Positions 16,011 through 24,395 of a stretch of 64,000 nt of DNA are shown here, one piece after another. The DNA is taken from contig CBDCJB010000015.1 of NCBI GenBank assembly GCA_965217605.1, positions 1 through 64,000 on the forward strand, written 5' to 3'. The notes under the pieces are model-generated. The model made no database searches. It saw nothing but the letters and a program-made list of their open reading frames with translations, and was not told where the DNA came from. Made by a program: the position numbers and the translations under genes. The number at the start of each line of letters is the position of its first letter. Within the stretch, counting starts at the first letter, position 1. This DNA comes from JAYYZW01 sp965217605. Its GTDB lineage: Bacteria; Pseudomonadota; Gammaproteobacteria; Ga0077536.

Positions 16011-17999
16011 ATGTATAAAAAAATACTGGTCGCTAATCGGGGAGAAATAGCGTGCCGCGTGTTCAAGTCCGCGCGGCGTATGGGTGTCGCCACTGTCGCG
16101 GTCTACTCCGATGCGGACCGCGGTGCATTGCACGTCGACATGGCGGACGAAGCGGTGCACATCGGCGGATCGGCGTCGACCGACAGCTATCTCGTCGGCG
16201 CGCGGATCGTCGAGGCGTGTAAGGCGACGGGCGCCGAGGCCGTCCATCCCGGCTACGGATTCCTCGCGGAAAACGCTGATTTTCGCGCAGCCCTGGACGC
16301 TGCAGGTATCGACTTCATCGGCCCCGGCGCACACGCCATCAAGGCGATGGGGGACAAAATTACATCGAAGAAAATCGCGCAGGGCGCAGGCGTCAACACG
16401 ATTCCGGGGTATGCGGGCGTTATCGAGGACGCGGATCAAGCGGTGGAGATCGCGCAGGAGATCGGTTATCCCGTCATGCTGAAGGCAAGCGCGGGCGGTG
16501 GCGGTAAGGGTATGCGCGTCGCCGCCAACGACAAGGCGTGCCGGGACGGCTTTGAGCGCGCCACCAGCGAGGCGCGGTCGAGCTTTGGCGACGAGCGCAT
16601 ATTCGTCGAGAAATTCATCGAACAGCCCCGTCACATTGAAATCCAGATCATTGCCGACGGCCACGGCGAAGTGGTCTATCTCGGTGAGCGCGAATGCTCG
16701 ATTCAACGGCGCCATCAGAAGGTCATCGAAGAGGCGCCATCGCCGTTTCTCGATGAAGCAACCCGCAAAGGCATGGGTGAACAGGCCGTAGCGCTGGCCA
16801 AAGCCGTGGATTACACCTCGGCCGGCACGGTCGAATTCATCGTCGATGCCGGACGTGAGTTTTATTTTCTGGAGATGAACACGCGGCTGCAGGTCGAGCA
16901 TCCGGTTACGGAATTCGTGACGGGCGTGGACCTCGTGGAATTGATGATCCGGATTGCGTGCGGCGAAGCGTTACCTTTCAAGCAGACCGATGTCAGGCTC
17001 AAAGGCTGGGCAATGGAAGCGCGCGTCTACGCCGAGGATCCGATGCGCGATTTCCTGCCGTCGACGGGTCGCCTGGTCCATTTCCAACCGCCGCCGGAAA
17101 CCGCGAACGTGCGCGTAGACACCGGCGTATACGAAGGCGGCGAAGTGTCGACATACTACGATCCCATGATCGCGAAACTGGTGACCTACGGTGAGACGCG
17201 CGATGACGCGATCGAATATATGCAACGCGCGATCGAGTGCTTTTATATACGCGGCGTGCGCCACAATCTCGCCTTTGCGCACGCCGTCATGGCGCACGAA
17301 CGCTTCGTGTCGGGACGAATCACGACGGAATTCATCGCCGAGGAATATCCCGATGGATTCTCGCGCGATGATGTGATGCCGACGGAGCCCGCACCGCTGG
17401 TCGCAGCCGTTGCATCGTTGCACCACCGGTATCTGGCGCGCGCGGCTAGTATCAGCGGTCAGATGCCGAGCCGTGAACTTGGAACGGGTATTGAGTCGGC
17501 GGTTGTATTTCTAAACGGTACGCCGCATCCCGTGCGTATCGCACGGATCGAACGCGGACACAGCGTGGAGTATGGGGATCGCACCTATCGGGTTACGAGC
17601 GATTGGCCGATCGGCGCGCCGCTGTTCGACGCCATCATCGATGGCAACCCGATGTGTGTACAGGTCGAGCGACCGGATTGGACGTATCACTTGAATTACG
17701 CTAGCGCCGACGTCACCGCCTGGGTGTTGACGCCCCGTGGCGCGGAGCTCAACGACTTCATGATCGAGAAAGAGCCGCCGGATCTGTCAAATTATTTGAT
17801 CTCTCCCATGCCGGGCCTGTTGATCGGCGTCTCGGTGGAGGAAGGCAGTACGGTCGAAGCGGGCCAACAGATCGCGGTGGTCGAGGCGATGAAAATGGAG
17901 AACGTACTGCATGCGGCGCGCGAAGCCGTGGTCAAGAAAGTTCTGGCGCGCGTCGGCGAAAGCCTGGCGGTCGACCAGCCGATCATCGAATTCGCCTGA
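16011..17999 (+). CDS. pccA: Propionyl-CoA carboxylase-type alpha subunit (biotin carboxylase + BCCP)
   Basis: A 662-residue protein with an N-terminal biotin carboxylase domain (ATP-grasp, with A-S-A-G-G-G-G-K-G-M near residue 160 and E-M-N-T-R-L-Q-V-E-H near residue 290), a linker domain, and a C-terminal biotinyl domain with E-A-M-K-M-E-N, its biotinylated lysine being about residue 628. It carboxylates biotin with ATP and bicarbonate and works with the PccB-type subunit encoded just upstream. Substrate assignment to propionyl-CoA rests on the neighbouring mutase, MeaB and epimerase. Confidence 0.94.
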   Translation: MYKKILVANRGEIACRVFKSARRMGVATVAVYSDADRGALHVDMADEAVHIGGSASTDSYLVGARIVEACKATGAEAVHPGYGFLAENADFRAALDAAGIDFIGPGAHAIKAMGDKITSKKIAQGAGVNTIPGYAGVIEDADQAVEIAQEIGYPVMLKASAGGGGKGMRVAANDKACRDGFERATSEARSSFGDERIFVEKFIEQPRHIEIQIIADGHGEVVYLGERECSIQRRHQKVIEEAPSPFLDEATRKGMGEQAVALAKAVDYTSAGTVEFIVDAGREFYFLEMNTRLQVEHPVTEFVTGVDLVELMIRIACGEALPFKQTDVRLKGWAMEARVYAEDPMRDFLPSTGRLVHFQPPPETANVRVDTGVYEGGEVSTYYDPMIAKLVTYGETRDDAIEYMQRAIECFYIRGVRHNLAFAHAVMAHERFVSGRITTEFIAEEYPDGFSRDDVMPTEPAPLVAAVASLHHRYLARAASISGQMPSRELGTGIESAVVFLNGTPHPVRIARIERGHSVEYGDRTYRVTSDWPIGAPLFDAIIDGNPMCVQVERPDWTYHLNYASADVTAWVLTPRGAELNDFMIEKEPPDLSNYLISPMPGLLIGVSVEEGSTVEAGQQIAVVEAMKMENVLHAAREAVVKKVLARVGESLAVDQPIIEFA

Positions 18000-18014
18000 C
18001 GGTAGATCCGACCG

Positions 18015-18998
18015 GTGAGTTCTGATCGAGAATCCCTTGCGGCGAAGCTCAAGGCCGGCGACCGGCGCGCGCTCGCGCGTGCGATCACGCTGGTTGAATC
18101 GACGCGGCCGGACGACCGCGCTGGCGCGACCGCACTGCTTACCGATCTCAGCGCGGATGGCGATGCCAGTATGCGAGTCGGCATTTCGGGCGTGCCCGGG
18201 GTCGGTAAGTCGACGTTCATCGAGCGCATCGGCAATCACGTAATCGACGAAGGCCATCGGGTTGCGGTGCTGGCCGTCGATCCGACGTCGACGATATCCG
18301 GTGGATCGATCCTGGGTGACAAGACGCGGATGCCGGAACTGGCGGTGCGCGAAGAGGCATTCATCCGGCCGTCGCCAACCGGTACGACGCTCGGCGGCGT
18401 GACGCGACGCACCCGCGAAGCGATCCTACTGTGTGAGGCCGCGGGCTTCGATGTCGTGATCGTGGAAACGGTGGGTGTCGGACAGTCGGAAACCGCGGTC
18501 GCTGACATGACGGACATGTTCGTGCTGATGCTGCTCCCCGGCGGCGGCGACGAATTGCAGGGGATCAAACGCGGAATCATTGAGCTTGCCGATTTGATCG
18601 TCGTCAACAAGGCCGATGGCGAGATGGAAAAGGCAGCAGGGCGATCGGCGGCGGATTACCAGAACGCATTGCAGTTCGTGCGCTCCAGGCATGATGATTG
18701 GAAGGTGCCGGTGATGACGTGCTCTGCCTTGACCGGTGCGAAAATTCCCGAAGTTTGGTCTACGATCGGTGAGTTTCATCGCGAACAGCATCGTCGCGGT
18801 GCAATAGCCGAGTGCCGCGCGGAACAGGCCCGGAGTTGGATGTGGTCTGAGGCGGCGGCGTGCCTTCTGGACGAGGTGCGCGGCCATCCGGAGGTCGCGG
18901 ATCAAGTCGAGTTACTCGAGCGTGAGGTGATGGCGGGTAAGATGCCGGCCACGGTCGCCGCAGCGAGATTGCTGCAGCTCTACCGCGGCGAGACATGA
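18015..18998 (+). CDS. meaB: Methylmalonyl-CoA mutase-associated GTPase MeaB
   Basis: G3E-family P-loop GTPase that protects and reactivates methylmalonyl-CoA mutase and gates loading of adenosylcobalamin. Walker A G-V-P-G-V-G-K-S-T lies at about residues 57-65, followed by D-P-T-S-T-x-S-G-G-S-I-L-G-D-K-T-R-M and the guanine-specificity motif N-K-A-D. Length of 327 residues is typical. The start is GTG at 18015, 15 bases after the pccA-like gene, in the same operon. Confidence 0.96.
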   Translation: MSSDRESLAAKLKAGDRRALARAITLVESTRPDDRAGATALLTDLSADGDASMRVGISGVPGVGKSTFIERIGNHVIDEGHRVAVLAVDPTSTISGGSILGDKTRMPELAVREEAFIRPSPTGTTLGGVTRRTREAILLCEAAGFDVVIVETVGVGQSETAVADMTDMFVLMLLPGGGDELQGIKRGIIELADLIVVNKADGEMEKAAGRSAADYQNALQFVRSRHDDWKVPVMTCSALTGAKIPEVWSTIGEFHREQHRRGAIAECRAEQARSWMWSEAAACLLDEVRGHPEVADQVELLEREVMAGKMPATVAAARLLQLYRGET

Positions 18999-19016
18999 AG
19001 GAGGTAAGAGCAGGAC

Positions 19017-19421
19017 ATGATTGGTAACTTGAATCACGTCGCGGTCGTGGTCCCCGATCTCGAGGCGGCCGTGCGCGTATATCGCGATACGCTCGGTGCG
19101 CAGGTGTCCAAGCCCATGGATCTACCGTCGCAGGGCGTCACGATCGTATTCGTCGAATTGCCGAACACGAAAATCGAGCTCTTGCGCCCGCTGGGTGAGG
19201 ATTCGCCGGTCGCGAAGTTCCTCGAGCGCAATCCCGACGGCGGCGCCCATCATCTATGTTACGAAGTCGAGGACATTATCCGCGCCCGCGACCAACTCGT
19301 CGCGGCCGGTGCGCGCGTGCTCGGCGATGGCGAGCCGAAGATCGGTGCACACGACAAGCCCGTGTTGTTTCTGCACCCCAAAGATTTCTGTGGCACCTTG
19401 ATCGAGATCGAGCAGGCCTAA
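19017..19421 (+). CDS. mce: Methylmalonyl-CoA epimerase
   Basis: Interconverts the (S) and (R) forms of methylmalonyl-CoA, linking the carboxylase to the mutase. The 134-residue vicinal-oxygen-chelate protein has metal ligand histidine in N-H-V-A-V-V at the N-terminus, G-G-A-H-H-L-C-Y-E-V in the middle, and V-L-F-L-H-P-K-D-F-x-G-T-L-I-E-I-E at the C-terminus. AAGGAGG at 18997-19003 precedes the ATG by about 13 bases. It is the last gene of the operon and abuts the convergent P450 gene directly. Confidence 0.95.
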   Translation: MIGNLNHVAVVVPDLEAAVRVYRDTLGAQVSKPMDLPSQGVTIVFVELPNTKIELLRPLGEDSPVAKFLERNPDGGAHHLCYEVEDIIRARDQLVAAGARVLGDGEPKIGAHDKPVLFLHPKDFCGTLIEIEQA

Positions 19422-20746
19422 TCAAGCACGTCCGCGCGCGTGCGCAGTCATTTTCATCCCATATTTCGGCAGGAGCGTGACCCGGGTCTTGAGACCGACG
19501 CGATGATCCGGGGCGAGGGTCAGCCTGAAACGCTGTGCCAGGGTGGCCAGGATCAAGACGGCCTCGATCGTGGCGAAGGCCTTGCCGATGCAGGTGCGAG
19601 CGCCGGCGCCGAAGGGCAGGTACGCGTAGCGCGGTCGCTCAGAGGTTTTTTCGTCGGCGAAACGGTCCGGCTGGAAGGTCTCCGGATCGGGATACCAACG
19701 CGCGTCGCGATGGGTCATATAGATCCACAGCGCAACCTCGCTGCCCGCGGGGACCGGGTATTCTCCGATGTAGGTGTTCGTTGCAGCCTTGCGGGCGACG
19801 ACGTACACGGGCGGATAGAGCCGCATGGATTCCTTGATCACCCGTTCCGTGTAGGCGAGGTCATCGAGATCTTCGAAGGTCGGCAGGCGATTCCCTAAAA
19901 CGCGGTCCAGTTCAGCATGCATCAGAGCCTCTGCATTGGGATTCTGCGACAGTAGATAAAACGTCCACGTCAGCGCGTGCGATGTGGTCTCGTGGCCGGC
20001 CATGTAGAAGGTCACCAGTTGATCGCGGATCTCGCGGTCAGTCAAGCCCGCACCGTCACCTTCCTCATCCCGAACATCGACCAGCATCTGGAGCAGATCC
20101 GGATCGCCTCGTTCAGGCGCGGGCGCGCTGTCGCCGGCACCGGCGCGCCGCGCCGCGCCGCGATCAAGCGATGCATCATGTCGTCGATGGATGCGATCGA
20201 ACGCAGAACCAGGCGACGGTAAGGCGTCGGCACCCAGCGCGGAAGGAGAACGGGGCGCGAGAACGAGTCCTGTAGGACGGACACCGCGCCGGTTATTGCA
20301 TCGACTTCGTCCGCGACCTCGTGGCTGAACAGCGAACGTGATACCACGCGAAGCGTCAGCTCGGTCATCTCCACCCCGAGGTCTACCGATGCGTGGTCGC
20401 GCCAGCGCCGGGCGGTCCGCTTGGCCTCGGCAACCATCATGTTGGAATAATGTCGCAACCGCGGTTTGTGAAAGGCGGGCTGGATCATACGGCGGTGCCG
20501 TTTCCAGGTCGCGCCGTCGGTGGTGAGCAGACCCTGCCCGAGTACACGCGCGAGCCGGGCGAAGGCGCTGTGCGCCTTCCCATAGCTCGACCCATGGGTG
20601 ATCAACACGTCGCGGATGTGGTCCGGATGCCTGCTTACGTACAACCCACCACTGCCGCTCGGCACGTAATAGAGGTCGCCGTAACGTTCGAATCGGTCAC
20701 CTACCAAGCCGATGGCATCATTCGCGAACCGATAATAATGTTGCAT
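19422..20746 (-). pseudogene. Cytochrome P450, frameshifted
   Basis: The gene is split over two frames. The N-terminal part (20746 down to about 20160) has typical W-K-R-H-R-R-M-I-Q-P-A-F-H helix C. The C-terminal part has the I-helix A-G-H-E-T-T-S-H, E-S-M-R (ExxR) and the heme loop F-G-A-G-A-R-T-C-I-G. A single-base indel in the GC-rich run around 20140-20165 would restore one frame: the downstream frame reads D-P-D-L-L-Q-M-L-V-D, as expected between helices G and I. A proline-rich leader (P-P-G-P-P-P-P-R-G) is also encoded in frame upstream of ATG 20746, from about 20795, with no start codon, beside a run of seven G. Either a pseudogene or sequencing errors in homopolymer runs. Confidence 0.85.
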
Positions 20747-20816
20747 GCGCGCGATGATTCCGCGCGGCGGGGGCGGACCAGGGGGGGATTGACGGTGTAT
20801 TTCAGGATAGCTGCCC

Positions 20817-20955
20817 TCAGCGAAACGCCGGCATCACGTGATCCGCGAAGTCCTTCAAGACTTTACGCTCGTGGTCCATCGGCGGCCACAGGCCGATCTC
20901 CTTGTAGATCTGAATGCGCTGGTGCCGACGCCGAATTGCATGGTTGTCGCTCCTG
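20817..20955 (-). pseudogene. Short C-terminal gene remnant, possibly luciferase-like oxidoreductase
   Basis: The 280 bases between the P450 gene and the radical SAM gene contain an open stretch of about 45 codons with no start, ending at a TGA (20817-20819). It encodes a natural-looking protein end: I-Q-I-Y-K-E-I-G-L-W-P-P, then D-H-E-R-K-V-L-K-D-F-A, then V-M-P-A-F-R. The style fits the C-terminus of luciferase-like flavin monooxygenases, but the identity is inference. Nothing else was recognised in this intergenic region. Confidence 0.35.
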
Positions 20956-21026
20956 GTCGAGTAGATCGATCAGTATTCAATCACGTAAATTGAACGTGCT
21001 TGAGTGCGGGTTTACTATCGACGCCA

Positions 21027-22934
21027 ATGATGGCTAAAAACGTTACGCTTGTCGAAATCAACGTGTACGAGAAGATGGTGCCTCTCGTGTCCGGATATTT
21101 ACAGGCCTATGCATGCACGGATGCAGACCTGAGGCGTTCGTACCGATTCAATAAATATACGACGTCAAGATCGACACCGTTCGTGGACATCCTGCAGGAG
21201 TTGACGCGCGAAAAGGCCGATCTATACGCGTTTAGTTGTTACCTCTGGAATATCGGGCTGGTGAAGTCATTGCTGCCCGCTTTGCTCAAATTAAGCCCCG
21301 AGGCGCAATTTCTCCTCGGCGGACCCCAAGTCATGTTCCATGCCGAAGAATTCCTTTCACCCGACAACGAAAACGTGTTGGTGTGTAATGGCGAAGGCGA
21401 ACATACTTTTGCAAATTTGTTGCGCGAACTTAGCGAAGAACGACCCAGTTTTTCCAAGGTCCAGGGCCTGAGCTTTTACCGGGATCGATCGCTGGTCACA
21501 ACCGAGCATCAGGAACGCGCCCGAGATCTGGATGCCATCCCTTCTCCCTATCTCAACGGTCTTTTCGATCGTGAATACGAAATAGGAGTCATCGAGACGA
21601 ATCGAGGATGCCCGTTTCACTGTGGTTTTTGCTTCTGGGGCGCCGCTACGAACGACAAAGTCGTGAAATTCAGTGAGGATAGGATCCGCGAAGACATATC
21701 TTGGATCAGCCGCAACAATATTCCGTTTCTTTGCCTTGCAGACGCCAATTGGGGGATGCTAAAGCGCGATATCGGGATTTCCGAGCACATCGCAAAAAGC
21801 AAACGGGACAACGGATTACCGATTTTTGTCTATTTTTCCGCCACGAAAAACTCGCCGGACCGCGTTACTGAGATTACTGAAATATTCACACGAGAGCAGT
21901 TACTCAACGCTCAGCCTATTTCGATGCAATCATTGAGCGATACGAGCCTCGACTATGTCGATCGAAAAAATATCAAACTCAGCGCGTACGAGCATCTTCA
22001 GGCTAATTTGAACGAAAAACAGATGAGCTCGTTCATCGAATTGATATGGCCTTTGCCGGGAGAAACGTTGACGTCCTTCAAACAGGGCATACAGAAGCTC
22101 TGCGAAAGTAATGCATCGCACATCATTACCTATCCGCACTTGCTATTACATAACACACCACTTTACGAAGAGCGCGAAAAATTCGAACTGGTTACTCAAC
22201 CGGTGGAAGACGGAGTCGCCGAAGCGCAGATTGTCGTGCAGACCGCCGAAGTCAGTTTGGATGAATTTCAGGAGGGCATGTGGTTTTTATATGCGGTGTT
22301 GGCGCTGTACAACACGCGCTCTATTCCCGAGTTGAGCGATTATCTGCATAAGAGCGGCTCAATGTCCTACAGCAAACTGTATACATCATTTATCGGGTTC
22401 TGTAGAAAAGACGAGCGTAACGTGTTTGTAGAGTTTTGCGAGAAGTCGATAGCGAACGCAGACTATTACGACATTTTCAATTACGCGATGGTTTACCATA
22501 TCGTGGGCCATGAGGATCGCGTTGGATTCGATAGCCTGCTCTACCGGTTCGCATGTTCACAAAAGTGGTGGAGCGACGAGCGAGCGCGTGTTCTGTTCGA
22601 ACTCGACATGCTTTCGAAACCGTTTATCTATAGTAATACGGAGATAACGAAACCGGAGTTTCCTCTTCAGAGTGTGAACGTTCTTGATGTGTCTGATCGC
22701 AGTTACATCGTGGACGTGCCGTTACGACACCGGTTGGTGCTGGAGCGGCTGATCGGACAGAGTGAATTTGACGATAACGATGATTCCCAAGCGGTATTCC
22801 GCATCGATCACAAACGGGCACAGTATCCGTTTCGACCCGCTCAAAGCCGGCAAGAAAACGCCAACTACTGTAATGGCGTGACCATGCGAGTCGAGACTAT
22901 TCGACCGACTTGGAGCAGAATCCAAGTTCCATAG
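21027..22934 (+). CDS. B12-binding-type radical SAM protein
   Basis: A 635-residue protein with an N-terminal region resembling the cobalamin-binding Rossmann domain of class B radical SAM enzymes (F-L-L-G-G-P-Q-V about residue 93), followed by the radical SAM core whose iron-sulfur cluster motif is C-P-F-H-C-G-F-C near residue 195 (in N-R-G-C-P). The C-terminal 200 residues resemble nothing I can name. The B12 motif DxHxxG is not evident, as in many members. It could methylate an unreactive carbon or cyclise a metabolite. It stands alone between a broken P450 and an amidase, and its codons look more A/T-rich than those of the neighbours, hinting at transfer. ATG 21027 and 21030 are both possible starts. 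Confidence 0.82.
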   Translation: MMAKNVTLVEINVYEKMVPLVSGYLQAYACTDADLRRSYRFNKYTTSRSTPFVDILQELTREKADLYAFSCYLWNIGLVKSLLPALLKLSPEAQFLLGGPQVMFHAEEFLSPDNENVLVCNGEGEHTFANLLRELSEERPSFSKVQGLSFYRDRSLVTTEHQERARDLDAIPSPYLNGLFDREYEIGVIETNRGCPFHCGFCFWGAATNDKVVKFSEDRIREDISWISRNNIPFLCLADANWGMLKRDIGISEHIAKSKRDNGLPIFVYFSATKNSPDRVTEITEIFTREQLLNAQPISMQSLSDTSLDYVDRKNIKLSAYEHLQANLNEKQMSSFIELIWPLPGETLTSFKQGIQKLCESNASHIITYPHLLLHNTPLYEEREKFELVTQPVEDGVAEAQIVVQTAEVSLDEFQEGMWFLYAVLALYNTRSIPELSDYLHKSGSMSYSKLYTSFIGFCRKDERNVFVEFCEKSIANADYYDIFNYAMVYHIVGHEDRVGFDSLLYRFACSQKWWSDERARVLFELDMLSKPFIYSNTEITKPEFPLQSVNVLDVSDRSYIVDVPLRHRLVLERLIGQSEFDDNDDSQAVFRIDHKRAQYPFRPAQSRQENANYCNGVTMRVETIRPTWSRIQVP

Positions 22935-22962
22935 ACGCGAAAACAACAAGGGAGGCGTGGCC

Positions 22963-24369
22963 GTGTCCGACATTCACTATCTGACGCTGATCGAGCTGTC
23001 GAATAAATTGCGTGCTCGCGAACTCTCCTCCGTCGAGGCGACGCGCCACATGCTGGCCCGAATCGAGGCGCTCGACGGCGTGCTCAAGAGCTATGCCACG
23101 AGCATGGCGGATATAGCTCTCGCGCAGGCCGAGCAGGCGGACGCCGAGATGGGCCGCGGTGAATTCCGTGGGCCACTGCACGGTGTTCCCTTTGGCCTCA
23201 AAGATCTCTGCGCCACGAAGGACGCGCCTACCCATGTTGGTTCCTTCGCCATGCGGGATTGGAATCCCGGCGTGGACTGTACCGTGGTGGCGAAGCTGCG
23301 TGACGCGGGCGCGGTGTTCCTGGGCAAGTTGCAGCTGACCGAAGGCGCTTATGGCGTCCATCACCCCGACATCACACCCCCCGTCAATCCGTGGAACGCC
23401 GATTACTGGACCGGCGTCTCATCCAGCGGTTCCGGCGTTGCGACCGCGGCCGGGCTCTGCTTCGGTTCACTAGGCACCGACACGGGTGGCTCGATTCGCT
23501 CGCCCGCCAATTGCAACGGCATTACCGGGCTCAAGCAGACCTGGGGCCGCGTGAGCCGCGCGGGCGCGTTCGCACTCTCCGAATCGCTCGACCACATCGG
23601 TCCGCTGGCACGTTCAACGGCCGATGCCGCCGCCATCTTGGGTGTGATCGCGGGACGCGACCCCGACGACCCGACGAGCCTGACCGCACCGGTACCCGAT
23701 TATCTTGCCGAGACAACCAAGTCCATCAAAGGCTTGACCATCGGCCTCGACGAAGCGTATTGCACGCAAGACGTGGATCGGCAGGTCGCCGCGATGATCA
23801 TGCAGGCGGTGGAGGTGTTGCGCGGATGCGGCGCTGAGATCAAAGCCATCACCCTGCCCGAGATGCGCGCGATGGTGACCGGTTGGGAGAAGTTCTGCGG
23901 CGTCGAGACGGCCATCTTTCACGAAGATTTCTATCCGGCGAAAAAAGATCAATACGGGCCGGGTTTGGCGACCTTGATCGAAATAGGGCGCAGTACGAGT
24001 GGCATGGAATACGCGAAGCTTCAGATCGAGCGCCAGAAGTTCGCCGGCAATCTAGTGGCGCTGTTTGAGGACGTGGATTGCTTTATCTCGCCGGCGCTGC
24101 CATATCCGACACCGACGCTCTCGTTCATGGACGCGGTGTGTCTGGAGCAGGACGCCGAAGATCTGCTGCGACTGATCACCTTCACTTCACCGTACGACAT
24201 GTCGGGCAGCCCGACGCTCAGCCTGCCGGGCGGTATCGATACCGACGGCCTGCCGTTCGGTTTTCAGCTGATCGGACCCCATCTCAGCGAAGCGATGCTG
24301 GTGCGCGCCGGCCATGCCTACCAGCAGGACACCGACTGGCACACCCTGAGACCGCCGTTGCCGAGCTGA
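22963..24369 (+). CDS. Amidase (amidase signature family)
   Basis: A 468-residue amidase with the Ser-cisSer-Lys catalytic system: lysine in F-G-L-K-D-L near residue 84, the serine-rich S-S-S-G-S-G segment around residue 150 and the nucleophile loop D-T-G-G-S-I-R-S-P-A. The ribosome binding site AGGGAGG (22949-22955) is one base from GTG 22957 but seven from GTG 22963, so the latter is chosen. The family hydrolyses many amides including aryl and acyl amides and Glu-tRNA amides; the absence of gatC or gatB nearby argues for a catabolic role. An acyl-CoA ligase follows 26 bases downstream and is probably coexpressed. Confidence 0.88.
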   Translation: MSDIHYLTLIELSNKLRARELSSVEATRHMLARIEALDGVLKSYATSMADIALAQAEQADAEMGRGEFRGPLHGVPFGLKDLCATKDAPTHVGSFAMRDWNPGVDCTVVAKLRDAGAVFLGKLQLTEGAYGVHHPDITPPVNPWNADYWTGVSSSGSGVATAAGLCFGSLGTDTGGSIRSPANCNGITGLKQTWGRVSRAGAFALSESLDHIGPLARSTADAAAILGVIAGRDPDDPTSLTAPVPDYLAETTKSIKGLTIGLDEAYCTQDVDRQVAAMIMQAVEVLRGCGAEIKAITLPEMRAMVTGWEKFCGVETAIFHEDFYPAKKDQYGPGLATLIEIGRSTSGMEYAKLQIERQKFAGNLVALFEDVDCFISPALPYPTPTLSFMDAVCLEQDAEDLLRLITFTSPYDMSGSPTLSLPGGIDTDGLPFGFQLIGPHLSEAMLVRAGHAYQQDTDWHTLRPPLPS

Positions 24370-24395
24370 GCCGCGCCCCAGCTTATACTCCAGCC

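Noticed and set aside
24078..24395. N-terminal extension of the acyl-CoA ligase
   Set aside because: It overlaps the amidase coding region in another frame, and the family homology begins at ATG 24396.
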